DNA of 64,000 nt from Caballeronia catudaia (GTDB taxonomy: Bacteria > Pseudomonadota > Gammaproteobacteria > Burkholderiales > Burkholderiaceae). Position 1 is the stretch's first letter. Every line of letters starts with the position of its first letter. Positions 1-9,108 of the stretch are shown here, piece after piece. Location of the stretch: positions 1 through 64,000 of the forward strand of contig NZ_FCOF02000013.1 in the NCBI RefSeq assembly GCF_001544755.2, read 5' to 3'. Below the pieces are notes generated by a model. That model ran no database searches. It worked only from the letters and a program-made list of their open reading frames with translations, and was not told the DNA's origin. Both the position numbers and the translations under genes were made by a program.

Positions 1-408
1 CTGAACAGCCGGCCGCGCGCAACCCACGCGTTCCATTCGCCATTCGAGGTTTTCGCTGCGACACTTGCCTCAGCGGGACAACCTCAAAACGCTAAACATT
101 AACCCCCTCGTTGCACTTCGGTTTGAAACCGCCGGGCAATGATATGCGTCTGTTCAATCAATCACTCATGGCAATACGTGCACGACTTGCAGGTTGAACG
201 ACATCAGGGCTTGAGCACACGACACGTCACCAAGGTCGATGCCCTTGCCGTGCCGGTAGTGCAGCCACCAGCCGAACGCGCCGGGGTCAAGCTCGCCTCT
301 TTAACGATATGGATGACGAGCGCGTTCGACGAAAAGCCGCTCTTCATACACATTCGATTCGAGATCGAACACATATCAAGAGCGGCAATGAATAGCCGTA
401 CTCTCCAT
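1..408. other. Intergenic edge, no gene recognised
   Basis: The first 408 bases contain only short open frames with no family resemblance and no convincing ribosome binding site. I see no tRNA, hairpin with a T-run, or transposon end. The stretch lies downstream of the minus-strand lipoprotein gene and may hold its 3' untranslated region. Confidence 0.4.
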
Positions 409-1392
409 TCACCTCGGCGCCGACACCACCTCAAGCGCCACCAGATTCGAAACGTACCCCCCCGCCTTGCCATCGTTCGGAATCACGAGCCGCGCGAAGC
501 CGGTTCCCGGCAACGGCGCACCGTTCATCGAATACGCAACGATATCGGGCTGATTGCCGAAATCGGGCGACAGTTCCCCCAGCGAGATCACCGTGCGATA
601 ACCATCGCTGCCGGTGGCCACGAGATAAAAGCCCAGCAGATCGTTCTTCACCGTCGCGCTGGTCTGAATGCCCGAAGCGTTGATCAGATCCCACAGGCTC
701 ACACCCGTGTAAGTGTTCGCGCCGATCGTGCGCGTCACGGCAGGCAGCGCCTGCAGCGCCGCCAGGTCATAGGTCGCCGGATGCGCGATCGCGCCGGATA
801 GCTGAAACTGCGTCGTGACGCCGCCGCCGGTAGCCGTCGCCGTCGATGTCGCCGTGTGCACTTCGAGTTTCGCCAGATTGGACACGTAGCGTCCGCCCTT
901 GATGTCGCCGGGCGCGGTCACGCGCAACGGGCCATCGGTGGAGGTCAGCGCGGCGCTCGTGCCGTTCAGCGTCTCGGCGTAGACCACCTGATTGCCCCGA
1001 TTGCCAAAGTCCGGGCTCAGTTCGCCCATCGGAAAGACCGCGCGGTAATTGTCGCTGCCGGTCGCCACGACGTACTTGCCGAGCACGTCGTTCTTCACGG
1101 CCGGGTTCGTCGCGATGCCGACCTGATTCAGCAACGTCCACACGCTCGCGCCGGTGTAGACGTGAGTCTGTTGTCCCGTGCCACTGCCGAAGGAAACCGT
1201 CTGCGTATTCGCCGGCAGCGCCTGGATCTGCGCCAGCGTGAAGTTGGTCGATGCGGACACGTCGCCCGACACCGACAGCACCGTCTACGACGACGTATCG
1301 TCGCCGCCACCGCAGGAAACCGTTGCGATCGGAAGCAGCGCGAGCGAGAACAGCAGCGCCGCCAGATGCCTTGCGTCACGAGAAAATCCCAT
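409..1392 (-). pseudogene. Molybdopterin-fold (sulfite-oxidase-like) lipoprotein, broken by an amber codon
   Basis: Read from the ATG at 1392, the frame gives a typical lipoprotein signal (MGFSRDARHLAALLFSLALL, then a lipobox ending in Cys27 and GGGDD), then TAG at 1285-1287, then in the same frame the mature domain. The mature part is an internal duplication: two halves of roughly 130 residues share VKNDxLGxYxVATGSD and GELSPDFGN. This is the oxidoreductase molybdopterin-binding fold, but the 290-residue mature part contains no cysteine, so the usual Mo-ligating Cys is absent. A GTG at 1281 could restart translation but would give a protein without an export signal. The family is probably a secreted binding protein rather than an enzyme (inference). 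The stop is one base from TCG (Ser), which fits the neighbouring Ser codons. Confidence 0.75.
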
Positions 1393-1603
1393 CGGTCGAC
1401 TCCGTTTCGTTAGTGGATTGACGTTCGCTGGCCGACGCCGTCGCACCCTCACCGACGCATCGTCGCGCTATATCTTTGCATATACATCGAACGGCATTTG
1501 CAGAAATTTCGGGCGAAGGCCACGCATGCTCCGGGCAGGCGCGTCGCGCGCGGTTTCGCGGCCACGGTTATCATCGGTTTCCCTCCCGTCCGAGCGTGAA
1601 GCC

Positions 1604-2305
1604 ATGAGCACTCTTCCTTATCGCAACGCCCTCATCATCGGCGCCGGTCCCGGCATCAGCGGCTCACTCACCCGGCGTCTGCGCGCGGAGAACATTCCGG
1701 TCATCATCGCGGCGCGCAACGTCGACAAGCTGTCGGCGCTCGTCGACGAAACAGGCGCCATCGCGTTGCCCGTCGATGCCTCCGATGCCCGCGCAATGGA
1801 AGCGCTCTTCGCCGAAACCGAAGCGCGCATCGGCACGCCGGAAGTCGTCATCTACAACGCGGGCGGACGCGTGCGCGGGCCCATCGCCGAACTCGATGCG
1901 GCCGAGGTCGAACAGGCCGTCGCGGTGACGGCGCTCGGCGCGTTCCATGCGGTGCAGCAGGCCGCGCGACGCATGGTTCCGAAGGCTCACGGCGCGATCC
2001 TGCTGACGGGCGCGACTGCGGGCGTCAAAGGCTTCGCGCTGTCCGCGCCGTTCGCGATGGGCAAGTTCGCGTTGCGCGGACTGGCGCAGAGTGCCGCGCG
2101 CGAGCTGATGCCGAAGGGCATTCATGTCGCGCACTTCGTGATCGATGGCGGTGTGCGCTCCGCTCAGCGCACCGATCCGCCAGACGTGCCCGACAGCATG
2201 CTCGACCCCGATGCGATCGCGCAGACGTATATCGACGTGCTGCGTCAGCATCGCAGCGCGTGGACGTGGGAAATCGAGCTGCGGCCGTGGGTGGAGAAGT
2301 TCTGA
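1604..2305 (+). CDS. Short-chain dehydrogenase/reductase
   Basis: A 233-residue NAD(P)-dependent oxidoreductase of the SDR superfamily. The N-terminus has a Rossmann glycine motif (IIGAGPGISGSLTRRL, about residues 9-24) and an NAG-type motif (IYNAGGRV). The usual YxxxK is replaced by FAMGKFALRG, so the Lys is kept but the catalytic Tyr is Phe, which suggests an atypical SDR or altered activity. The ATG at 1604 was chosen because the glycine motif falls at the normal distance; the open frame continues upstream without SDR character. It stands alone between the broken lipoprotein gene and a GNAT gene. The substrate cannot be named. Confidence 0.75.
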   Translation: MSTLPYRNALIIGAGPGISGSLTRRLRAENIPVIIAARNVDKLSALVDETGAIALPVDASDARAMEALFAETEARIGTPEVVIYNAGGRVRGPIAELDAAEVEQAVAVTALGAFHAVQQAARRMVPKAHGAILLTGATAGVKGFALSAPFAMGKFALRGLAQSAARELMPKGIHVAHFVIDGGVRSAQRTDPPDVPDSMLDPDAIAQTYIDVLRQHRSAWTWEIELRPWVEKF

Positions 2306-2416
2306 CGTTCTACGGATCGTGGCGTAAATGCCTCCGAAACTGTCATTTCCGCCCATAGCTGACGTGCGCCGTTTTATCTACAGTGGCTTCGATCCGTCCC
2401 ACTCAAAGGAGCCGCA

Positions 2417-3115
2417 GTGACATCGACATCGACACCGACAGGCCTCGACCGCCCGATCTGGACCGCGCTGACGACGAGGCAAGCGCATCTCGGCTTCGGC
2501 GATGCCCTCGCGCGACGTTTTCATCCCGACGTCGCGCCCTTCGCCGCGATCGCATCGGACACGCCGGACGCGTGGCGCGCGCTTCAGGCGCTCATGGAGC
2601 CGCATGAGCAGGTCGCGATTCTGTCGGCCAATGATGCGAAGGGCATCGATGCGTTGCAGTCGAAGCGCGTCGGCACGATCCATCAGATGATCGCGCCGCG
2701 ACGCTTCACGCAAGACGCGGACGATAGCGACGTGATCCGCCTGAACGCAGCCGACACGGACGACATGCTCGCGCTGGTGCAGCGAACGAAGCCAGGCCCG
2801 TTCGGAAAGCGCACGCGCGAGATGGGCGCGTACATCGGCATTCGCGAAAAGGGCGAACTCATCGCGATGGCGGGCGAGCGCATGTCCATCGACGGCTATG
2901 TGGAAATCAGCGCGGTATGCGTGGACGAGCGCTGCCGCGGACGCGGGCTCGCCGGCCGGCTCATGAATATTCTGCGCGGGGAAATCGGGCGGCGCGGCGA
3001 GACGCCGTTCCTGCACGTCTTCAGCCACAACGAGAGTGCGATCGGACTATATGAACGGCTCGGCTTCGAACTGCGCCACGCGTTCGCGCTCACGCAGGTC
3101 AGTCACGCAGCCTGA
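2417..3115 (+). CDS. GNAT family N-acetyltransferase (FR47-like)
   Basis: A 232-residue protein. The C-terminal half carries the acetyl-CoA binding signature VCVDERCRGRGLAGRLMN (an RGxGLA motif) followed by HNESAIGLYERLGF, the usual FR47/GNAT ending. The N-terminal half (1-110) is less conserved and probably forms the second lobe. It starts at GTG 2417 with a clear AAAGGAG ribosome site 7 bases upstream. Its last 13 bases overlap the 3' end of the convergent AraC-type gene. The acceptor substrate is unknown. Confidence 0.8.
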   Translation: MTSTSTPTGLDRPIWTALTTRQAHLGFGDALARRFHPDVAPFAAIASDTPDAWRALQALMEPHEQVAILSANDAKGIDALQSKRVGTIHQMIAPRRFTQDADDSDVIRLNAADTDDMLALVQRTKPGPFGKRTREMGAYIGIREKGELIAMAGERMSIDGYVEISAVCVDERCRGRGLAGRLMNILRGEIGRRGETPFLHVFSHNESAIGLYERLGFELRHAFALTQVSHAA

Positions 3116-4107
3116 CGCGCATAACGCTTCGCCGCGACGGACGGCAGCTCGCCGAACATCACGCGATAGTCGTGCGCGAAGCTGCTGAGATGCCAGAAGC
3201 CCCACGTGGTCGCAGCGGACGTCACCGAGTCGCCCAGCCGCAATTCACGGCGCACGTGATTGAGGCGCACCGCGCGAAGATACGCGATCGGATTCAGGTT
3301 CAATGCGTCCTGAAACGCGTACTGCAACGTCCTTCTGCTGATGCCGAGCTGCACGCACAATTCGGCGATGGACAGCGGACACGTCGACGCGTCCTGAAGC
3401 CGCTCCTGCACGGAATTGACGAGCGGCCAATACTTCGTCGGCCGCGCGTGCGAGTTCGCGGCTTCCGGCGACGATGCCGATATCACCTCCGATATCGCAT
3501 AGAGAATCGTGCGTTCGGGCAATTCGATGCGGTCGTCGGTATCGGCCTGCTCGCCGGGCGCGGCCTGCGCCGCCGCTGCGAGCGTCTGCTTGAGCAGCTG
3601 GCGAAGATTGTCGGCGGCGTCGGCGGCCATCGGAATGAGCGGCGACATCGGGCGGCCGAGCAGCGATGCGGCGAGCACGCGCATCGGCTCCGACGACAAC
3701 CCGTCCGGCTCGATCTCCACATTCACGAGCACATGGCGGTCCGGCGAAAAGAACTCGAACTCCGGGCCGCTCGAAAAGATGTGCAGGCTGTCGCGGCTGC
3801 TTTTCTCGCCGCACATTCGCGCGTGTCCTTCCAGTTCCAGCGGAACCGCCACGGCGAGTCTGTCCGACGGCACCGAGCCTTGCTGAAGAATCACCTTGTC
3901 CAGATGTTCGACCAGCAGGCGGATGCCGCCGAGCGACACGATCGACGACGACCCGCGAAACAGCCCGCCCGAAATCTGCGTGTAGTTGAGGCTCCAGCCA
4001 TCGAATGCGCGCGCCTGTTCGTCCACGTCCGTGAACGAGCAGAAGGCGACCGCGCGCGCGAAAAGCCGTGCGTCGGAAGCGGTCGAGTAAGAAGGAGCCG
4101 CGCTCAT
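3103..4107 (-). CDS. AraC family transcriptional regulator
   Basis: A 334-residue regulator with a C-terminal AraC/XylS DNA-binding domain (about residues 225-330): two helix-turn-helix units, the first around LSIAELCVQLGISRRTLQYA and the second around VTSAATTWGFWHLSSFAHDY. The N-terminal 200 residues resemble the ligand-sensing region of EutR/FeaR-type regulators. The ATG at 4107 (MSAAPSY) is preferred over an upstream in-frame start at 4194, which would add 29 residues of weak sequence overlapping the divergent promoter. It is divergent from the short-chain dehydrogenase at 4274, which it may control (inference from arrangement). Confidence 0.8.
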   Translation of the reverse strand: MSAAPSYSTASDARLFARAVAFCSFTDVDEQARAFDGWSLNYTQISGGLFRGSSSIVSLGGIRLLVEHLDKVILQQGSVPSDRLAVAVPLELEGHARMCGEKSSRDSLHIFSSGPEFEFFSPDRHVLVNVEIEPDGLSSEPMRVLAASLLGRPMSPLIPMAADAADNLRQLLKQTLAAAAQAAPGEQADTDDRIELPERTILYAISEVISASSPEAANSHARPTKYWPLVNSVQERLQDASTCPLSIAELCVQLGISRRTLQYAFQDALNLNPIAYLRAVRLNHVRRELRLGDSVTSAATTWGFWHLSSFAHDYRVMFGELPSVAAKRYARQAA

Positions 4108-4273
4108 CGGAAGTCGGGAATAGCCGCTTTGAATCGGGATAACCGCCGAAAAGGATAACTTGCCAAGAAGCATTCCGGCCAAATGTCCGTGCAAACCCTT
4201 AGTTGCCGAAATCCGATAGCGACGCGCCTTTCGAACCCATAACGTCGAGCTTCAGGTTTCGGAGAACAAGGAC

Positions 4274-5053
4274 ATGAGCATAAAAATCGACGGCCGTCTC
4301 GCGGGCAAAGTCGCAATCGTGAGCGGAGGCGCGGGCGGCTGCGGCGCGGCCGCGTCGGAGTTGTTCGCAGCGCAGGGCGCGAAGGTCGCCATCATCGACC
4401 GTAACGGCGACGCCGCCGAAACGCTCGCGTCGATCCTGCGCGACCGTGGCCTGCAGGCGATCGGCCTCGGCGCCGACGTCTCCAGCCAGGCCGATGTGGA
4501 ACGCGCCGTCGGCGCCGTGCGCGACCGCTTCGGCAACGCCAATATCCTCTTCAATCACGCGGGCACGCTCATCGTCAAACCGTTCCTCGACATCGAGGAA
4601 TCGGAATGGGACTGGCTCATGGGCGTGAACGTCAAAAGCATGTTCCTGATGACGAAGGCCGTGCTGCCGCAGATGCTCGAAGCGGGAGGCGGCAGCATCG
4701 TGTGCACGTCGTCGATATCGGCCGTCTGCGCGACGCCGGGTGAAGTGCTCTATGACGCCACCAAGGGCGCGTGCCATATGTTCGCCCGTGCAATTGCCGT
4801 CGAATTCCGCGATCGCGGCATACGCTGCAACGCGCTCGCGCCGGGCTTCATCCGCACGCCGCACGGCATGCGCGAGCTTGAAGACTTGCAGGCGATGGGC
4901 GTCGACGCCACCGAGGCCGCGATCATGCAGCAGCAAGGCCGCCTGTGTGAGCCGTCGGAAGTCGCAGCGGCGGCGCTCTTTCTGGCGTCCGACGAATCGA
5001 GCTTCGTGAACGGCACGCACCTTTTCGTCGATAACTGTTTTTCCGCCGTTTAA
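4274..5053 (+). CDS. Short-chain dehydrogenase/reductase
   Basis: A 259-residue classical SDR. Visible features are the glycine motif ([11 protein letters not shown], residues about 15-25), NHAG in place of NNAG, catalytic Ser in CTSSISAV, the YxxxK motif in YDATKGA, and the family's APGFIRTP loop. The C-terminal [15 protein letters not shown] replaces the usual G-G-x-x-x-D-G ending. An AAGGAC site lies just upstream of the ATG. It is divergent from an AraC-type regulator and followed by a strong terminator at 5089-5128, so it is probably monocistronic. The substrate is an unknown alcohol or ketone. Confidence 0.8.
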   Translation: MSIKIDGRLAGKVAIVSGGAGGCGAAASELFAAQGAKVAIIDRNGDAAETLASILRDRGLQAIGLGADVSSQADVERAVGAVRDRFGNANILFNHAGTLIVKPFLDIEESEWDWLMGVNVKSMFLMTKAVLPQMLEAGGGSIVCTSSISAVCATPGEVLYDATKGACHMFARAIAVEFRDRGIRCNALAPGFIRTPHGMRELEDLQAMGVDATEAAIMQQQGRLCEPSEVAAAALFLASDESSFVNGTHLFVDNCFSAV

Positions 5054-5088
5054 AGACTTACAAAAAACATTCCGAGGGCGTGACTTTC

Positions 5089-5128
5089 ATCGAAGGCTTT
5101 CGCAGCGATGCGAACCTTCGATTTTTTT
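5089..5128 (+). terminator. Rho-independent terminator after the dehydrogenase
   Basis: ATCGAAGG (5089-5096) and TTCGCA (5099-5104) pair with TGCGAA (5109-5114) and CCTTCGAT (5115-5122) across a GCGA loop, with a 2-base bulge, followed by a run of seven T. It lies 36 bases after the stop of the plus-strand dehydrogenase. Confidence 0.85.
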
Positions 5129-5147
5129 CGTCGCGGCTGCGCGCTGC

Positions 5148-5202
5148 ATTCCATCGGCATGTCGCAATTCTTCTATCCGCGCGCGCCGGCTTTCGATGGA
5201 AT
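5148..5202 (+). promoter_or_regulatory. Inverted repeat in the glyA upstream region
   Basis: ATTCCATCG at 5148-5156 is the exact reverse complement of CGATGGAAT at 5194-5202, with 37 bases between. It lies 54 bases before the glyA start. It could be a structured mRNA leader or a regulator site. I do not recognise a known riboswitch core. Confidence 0.35.
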
Positions 5203-5255
5203 ACACAACAGTCACGCGTTTTTCGAAGCACATCACCTTCACACGGGTAATCACC

Positions 5256-6503
5256 ATGTTCAATCGCGCAGCCAGCACCGTTGAAAACGTCGATCCGGAA
5301 CTCTGGGCGGCCATCACGGACGAAAACAAACGACAGGAAGATCACATCGAGCTGATCGCGTCGGAGAACTACACCTCGCCTGCCGTGATGGCCGCGCAAG
5401 GTTCGCAGCTCACGAACAAGTACGCGGAAGGCTATCCGGGCAAGCGCTACTACGGCGGTTGTGAATATGTCGATGTGGTCGAGCAGCTCGCGATCGATCG
5501 CGTGAAGCAGATTTTCGGCGCGGAAGCCGCGAACGTGCAGCCGAATTCCGGCTCGCAGGCGAATCAGGGCGTGTTCTTCGCGATGCTCCAGCCCGGCGAC
5601 ACCATCATGGGCCTGAGCCTCGCGCACGGCGGCCACCTGACGCACGGCTCGCCCGTCAACATGTCGGGCAAGTGGTTCAAGGTCGTGAGCTACGGCCTGA
5701 ACGAAGCCGAGGACATCGATTACGAAGCCGCCGAGCAGCTCGCCAACGAGCACAAGCCGAAGCTGATCGTCGCGGGCGCGTCGGCGTTTGCGTTGAAGAT
5801 CGATTTCGAGCGCCTCGCGAAGATCGCGAAGAGCGTCGGCGCGTATCTGATGGTCGACATGGCGCACTATGCCGGCCTGATCGCCGCGGGCGTCTATCCG
5901 AACCCGGTTCCCCATGCGGACTTCGTCACCACGACGACGCACAAGAGCCTGCGCGGCCCGCGCGGCGGCGTGATCCTGATGAAGGAAGAATTCGCGAAGC
6001 AGATCAACTCCGCGATCTTCCCCGGCATCCAGGGCGGCCCGCTGATGCACGTGATCGCGGCGAAGGCCGTCGCGTTCAAGGAAGCGCTGTCGCCGGAGTT
6101 CAAGACGTATCAGCAGCAAGTCGTCGACAACGCGCGTGTGCTCGCCGAAACGCTCGTGAAGCGCGGCCTGCGCATCGTCTCGGGACGCACCGAAAGCCAT
6201 GTGATGCTCGTCGATCTGCGCGCGAAGAAGATCACGGGCAAGGCCGCGGAAGCCGCGCTCGGCGCCGCGCATATCACGGTCAACAAGAACGCGATTCCGA
6301 ACGATCCGGAAAAGCCCTTCGTCACGAGCGGCATTCGCCTCGGCTCGCCCGCGATGACGACGCGCGGCTTCGGCGTGAAGGAAGCGGAGATCGTCGGCAA
6401 TCTGCTCGCCGATGTGCTCGAAGCGCCGGAAGACGCAGGCAATCTCGAACGCGTCCGTCAACAGGTCGCTGAACTGACGAAGCGTTTCCCCGTCTACGGC
6501 TGA
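5256..6503 (+). CDS. glyA: Serine hydroxymethyltransferase
   Basis: Interconverts serine and glycine using tetrahydrofolate and pyridoxal phosphate in the cytoplasm. The 415-residue length matches the family. The PLP-binding lysine lies in [14 protein letters not shown], and [24 protein letters not shown] and [12 protein letters not shown] are classic GlyA segments. The ATG at 5256 (MFNRAAST) is the conserved start; the frame extends 20 codons upstream without support. There is no nrdR beside it, as is usual for the housekeeping copy in Burkholderia, so this may be a second glyA. Its proximity to a betaine-type reductase gene at 7963 would fit use of glycine from methylamine breakdown (inference). 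Confidence 0.95.
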   Translation: MFNRAASTVENVDPELWAAITDENKRQEDHIELIASENYTSPAVMAAQGSQLTNKYAEGYPGKRYYGGCEYVDVVEQLAIDRVKQIFGAEAANVQPNSGSQANQGVFFAMLQPGDTIMGLSLAHGGHLTHGSPVNMSGKWFKVVSYGLNEAEDIDYEAAEQLANEHKPKLIVAGASAFALKIDFERLAKIAKSVGAYLMVDMAHYAGLIAAGVYPNPVPHADFVTTTTHKSLRGPRGGVILMKEEFAKQINSAIFPGIQGGPLMHVIAAKAVAFKEALSPEFKTYQQQVVDNARVLAETLVKRGLRIVSGRTESHVMLVDLRAKKITGKAAEAALGAAHITVNKNAIPNDPEKPFVTSGIRLGSPAMTTRGFGVKEAEIVGNLLADVLEAPEDAGNLERVRQQVAELTKRFPVYG

Positions 6504-6528
6504 CTTTCAGCGTAGTTTCGAATGACTG

Positions 6529-6568
6529 ACGTCGGGCCTGCTGCATAACGCGGCGAGCCCGACGTTTT
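6529..6568 (+). terminator. Terminator after glyA
   Basis: ACGTCGGGC (6529-6537) pairs with GCCCGACGT (6557-6565), followed by TTTTCGTTTT. It lies 26 bases after the glyA stop codon. Confidence 0.75.
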
Positions 6569-6591
6569 CGTTTTGCACTTGACACCGACGT

Positions 6592-6624
6592 CTAGCGTAA
6601 TGGAAACTGCGTCCATTATGCTAG
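6592..6624 (+). promoter_or_regulatory. Operator-like inverted repeat over the XRE-cupin start
   Basis: CTAGCGTAATGGA (6592-6604) and TCCATTATGCTAG (6612-6624) are 13-base arms with one mismatch around a 7-base spacer. A consensus -35 TTGACA sits at 6579-6584, so the repeat covers the expected -10 region and also the start codon of the regulator. Autorepression is the simplest reading (inference). Confidence 0.65.
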
Positions 6625-7220
6625 ATACCGCCGAAACACCTACCGAAACCGGCATCAACGAGCGCATTGCCGAGCGCGTGCGCGAGTTGCGCGCCGCGCG
6701 CGGCTACACGCTCGACGCGCTGGCGGCGCGCTGCGGCGTGAGCCGCTCGATGATCTCGATGATCGAGCGCGGCGCCGCCAGTCCGACCGCCGTCGTGCTG
6801 GACAAACTCGCCGCCGGGCTCGGCGTATCGCTCGCGAGTCTGTTCGGCGGGGAGCAGGAAGGCGCGCCGTCCGAACCCCTCGTGCGGCGCGCCCAGCAAT
6901 TGAAATGGCGCGATCCGGCGTCCGGCTACACCCGCCGAAACCTCTCGCCTCCCGGCTGGCCATCGCCGTTTCAACTCGTCGAAGTGGCGTTTCCGGCTGG
7001 CGCGCGCGTCGCGTACGAGACGGGCAACCGCGAATCGGCGATGCATCAGCAAGTCTGGGTGATGAGCGGACGCGTCGACATCGTGATCGGCGACACGCTT
7101 CATGCGCTCCAGCAAGGCGACTGCCTGGCGATGCGGCTGGATCGGCCATTGATCTTCAGCAATCCCACATCGAAGGCGGCGCGCTATGTGCTCGCCATCT
7201 GCGACGCGCCTTCCAGCTAA
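6618..7220 (+). CDS. XRE family regulator with C-terminal cupin domain
   Basis: A 200-residue regulator. Residues about 14-68 form a lambda-repressor-type helix-turn-helix (VRELRAARGYTLDALAARCG, then SRSMISMIERG). Residues about 100-195 form a small cupin barrel that would bind a metabolite. ATGs at 6600 and 6618 are both possible. Neither has a Shine-Dalgarno site, and 6618 gives the shorter leader usual in this family. It forms an operon with the acetyltransferase 10 bases downstream, as XRE-cupin/GNAT pairs often do. The operator-like repeat over its own start suggests autoregulation. Confidence 0.85.
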   Translation: MLDTAETPTETGINERIAERVRELRAARGYTLDALAARCGVSRSMISMIERGAASPTAVVLDKLAAGLGVSLASLFGGEQEGAPSEPLVRRAQQLKWRDPASGYTRRNLSPPGWPSPFQLVEVAFPAGARVAYETGNRESAMHQQVWVMSGRVDIVIGDTLHALQQGDCLAMRLDRPLIFSNPTSKAARYVLAICDAPSS

Positions 7221-7230
7221 CGGATAACGA

Positions 7231-7779
7231 ATGACCACGAACGCCCCGCACGACGACGTGCGCCTGATCGACTGCAACGAAGACGAGCACGCGCCAGCGA
7301 TCCTCGACATCCTCAACGACGCGATCGTCAATTCGACCGCGCTGTACGACTACGTGCCGCGCCCCGCGGCGGCGATGTCGGCATGGTTCGCGGCGAAGCG
7401 CGCGGGCGGCTTTCCGGTCGTCGGCGCCGTCGATGCCACGGGCACGCTGCTGGGCTTCGCGAGCTGGGGCACGTTCCGCGCGTTTCCCGCCTACAAGTAC
7501 ACGGTGGAGCACAGCGTCTACGTGCATCGCGATTGCCGCGGCCGCGGGCTCGGCGAACGCCTGTTGCGCGAACTGATCCGGCGCGCGCGGGAAGCGCAGG
7601 TGCATGTGATCGTCGGCTGCGTCGATGCGACGAACGCGGGCAGCATCGTCCTGCATACGCGGCTCGGATTCACGCACTCGGGCACGATCAGGGAAGCCGG
7701 ATTCAAGTTCGGCCGCTGGCTCGACGCCGCTTTCTACCAGCTCAATCTCGACACGCCCACGCAGCCGGTGGACGGCTGA
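7231..7779 (+). CDS. GNAT acetyltransferase, phosphinothricin/methionine-sulfoximine type
   Basis: A 182-residue protein of the PAT/MnaT group, which N-acetylates phosphinothricin, methionine sulfoximine or related amino acid analogues with acetyl-CoA. Supporting segments are ILNDAIVNSTALYDY near the N-terminus, VEHSVYVHRDCRGRGLGERL (acetyl-CoA site) and NAGSIVLHTRLGFTHSGTI. It begins 10 bases after the XRE-cupin gene and is probably co-transcribed. The natural substrate is not determined by sequence. Confidence 0.8.
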   Translation: MTTNAPHDDVRLIDCNEDEHAPAILDILNDAIVNSTALYDYVPRPAAAMSAWFAAKRAGGFPVVGAVDATGTLLGFASWGTFRAFPAYKYTVEHSVYVHRDCRGRGLGERLLRELIRRAREAQVHVIVGCVDATNAGSIVLHTRLGFTHSGTIREAGFKFGRWLDAAFYQLNLDTPTQPVDG

Positions 7780-7800
7780 AGCAAGGGAGATCACGGAGAC

Positions 7801-7832
7801 GTGGCGCGTGCCGCCGGACCGCCACGCGCCAC
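7801..7832. terminator. GC-rich hairpin after the XRE/GNAT pair
   Basis: GTGGCGCGTG (7801-7810) is perfectly complementary to CACGCGCCAC (7823-7832) with a 12-base loop. There is no T-run, so it is a possible weak terminator or transcript-stabilising hairpin. A separate small palindrome, ATTAC-CTGAA-GTAAT, lies at 7854-7868, ahead of the reductase gene. Confidence 0.4.
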
Positions 7833-7962
7833 GGCCGGGCGTCTGCGCCACGCATTACCTGAAGTAATCCAAGCCGGAAAATAAAGCGCGTTGACGCTGT
7901 TTTGGCGCGCTTCGATACTGCGTTCATTCGCAAACGTACTCGCCAACGCACACGTGAACGCC

Positions 7963-9099
7963 ATGAACTCGGTAGAGAAATTTTTCGCCCCTGCGCTCGA
8001 CCTCGACAACCGTCTCGCCGATGCGCTGACCTGGGAACAGGGCGGCCGGCTTTGGCCGAGCAGCGAGCAGCAGACGCTGACGTGCTGCCGCGTCGTCGAT
8101 GAAACGCACGACATCAAGAGCTTCGAGTTCCGCACCGCCGATGGCCTGCCCGTGCGTTTCGAGCCGGGCCAGTTCATGACCGTGTCGGCGAGCGTGAACG
8201 GACAGTCGGTCGAGCGCTGCTACACGATCTCGTCGCCGCCGACGCGACCGTTTCTCGTGTCGATCACCGTCAAGCGCGTGCCGGGCGGAACGATGTCGAA
8301 CTGGCTTCACGACAACATGAAGCCTGGCTGCGAGCTGCGCGCGTATGGGCCGTCCGGCACCTTCACGCCGACCGCCGCGCCCGCGACGAAATCGCTGTAT
8401 CTGTCGGCAGGCTCCGGCGTCACGCCGCTCATGTCGATGACGCGTGCGAGCACCGATCTCGGTCTGAACCGCGACGTCATCTTCATCCACAGCGCCCGGA
8501 CGCCCGCCGATATCGTGTTCCGCGAAGAGCTGTCACGGCTCGCGAGGCTCTCGCCGCGTTTGCGCGTGTTCTTCGTGTGCGAGGGCGTCGGCGATGAGGC
8601 GGATTGGGATGGTCCGGTGGGCCGTCTGAGTCATCAACTGCTGTCGCAATGGGCGCCGGATTATCTCGAGCGCGAAGTCTTCACGTGCGGCCCGGCCGGA
8701 TATATGAGCGCGGTGCGCGGCCTGCTTCTCGAAGGCGGTCACGACCCGGCGCGCTATCACCAGGAAAGCTTCGATATCAGCGCGGGCGTGGCGCGTGAAC
8801 CTGCGCCCGCTGCCAAGGAAGCCGATAGCGCTTGTGGCACGTTCACCGTCAAGCTCTCGCGATCGGCGAAGTCGTTCACGATGAGCGCGACCGATACCCT
8901 GTTGTCGGCGGCGAAGAAGGCGGGCGTCGCGGTGGCGTCGTCGTGCAGCCAGGGCGTGTGCGGCACGTGCAAGACGAAGCTGCTCGAAGGCTCCGTCGAC
9001 ATGAAACATAACGGCGGCATTCGCGATCGCGAAGTGCAGAAGGGCTTCCGCCTGCTGTGCTGCAGCCGTCCGACTTCGGATCTCGTGCTGGAACTGTGA
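7963..9099 (+). CDS. Hybrid flavin/ferredoxin reductase, GbcB-like
   Basis: A 378-residue electron-transfer protein. The order is an FAD-binding ferredoxin-reductase barrel (about 45-145, with ERCYTISSPP), an NAD-binding domain (about 150-270, with YLSAGSGVTPLMSM and FTCGPAGYMSAV), and a C-terminal plant-type 2Fe-2S ferredoxin (CSQGVCGTC plus a later Cys in LLCCSRP). This layout matches GbcB, the reductase of glycine betaine monooxygenase, and other reductases of Rieske oxygenases. The ATG at 7963 is chosen; the frame is open 24 codons further without support. No oxygenase is adjacent. The closest Rieske oxygenase gene in the window starts at 25193. The DMSP-lyase-family gene follows 9 bases later. 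Confidence 0.85.
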   Translation: MNSVEKFFAPALDLDNRLADALTWEQGGRLWPSSEQQTLTCCRVVDETHDIKSFEFRTADGLPVRFEPGQFMTVSASVNGQSVERCYTISSPPTRPFLVSITVKRVPGGTMSNWLHDNMKPGCELRAYGPSGTFTPTAAPATKSLYLSAGSGVTPLMSMTRASTDLGLNRDVIFIHSARTPADIVFREELSRLARLSPRLRVFFVCEGVGDEADWDGPVGRLSHQLLSQWAPDYLEREVFTCGPAGYMSAVRGLLLEGGHDPARYHQESFDISAGVAREPAPAAKEADSACGTFTVKLSRSAKSFTMSATDTLLSAAKKAGVAVASSCSQGVCGTCKTKLLEGSVDMKHNGGIRDREVQKGFRLLCCSRPTSDLVLEL

Positions 9100-9108
9100 G
9101 GTGCTGCT

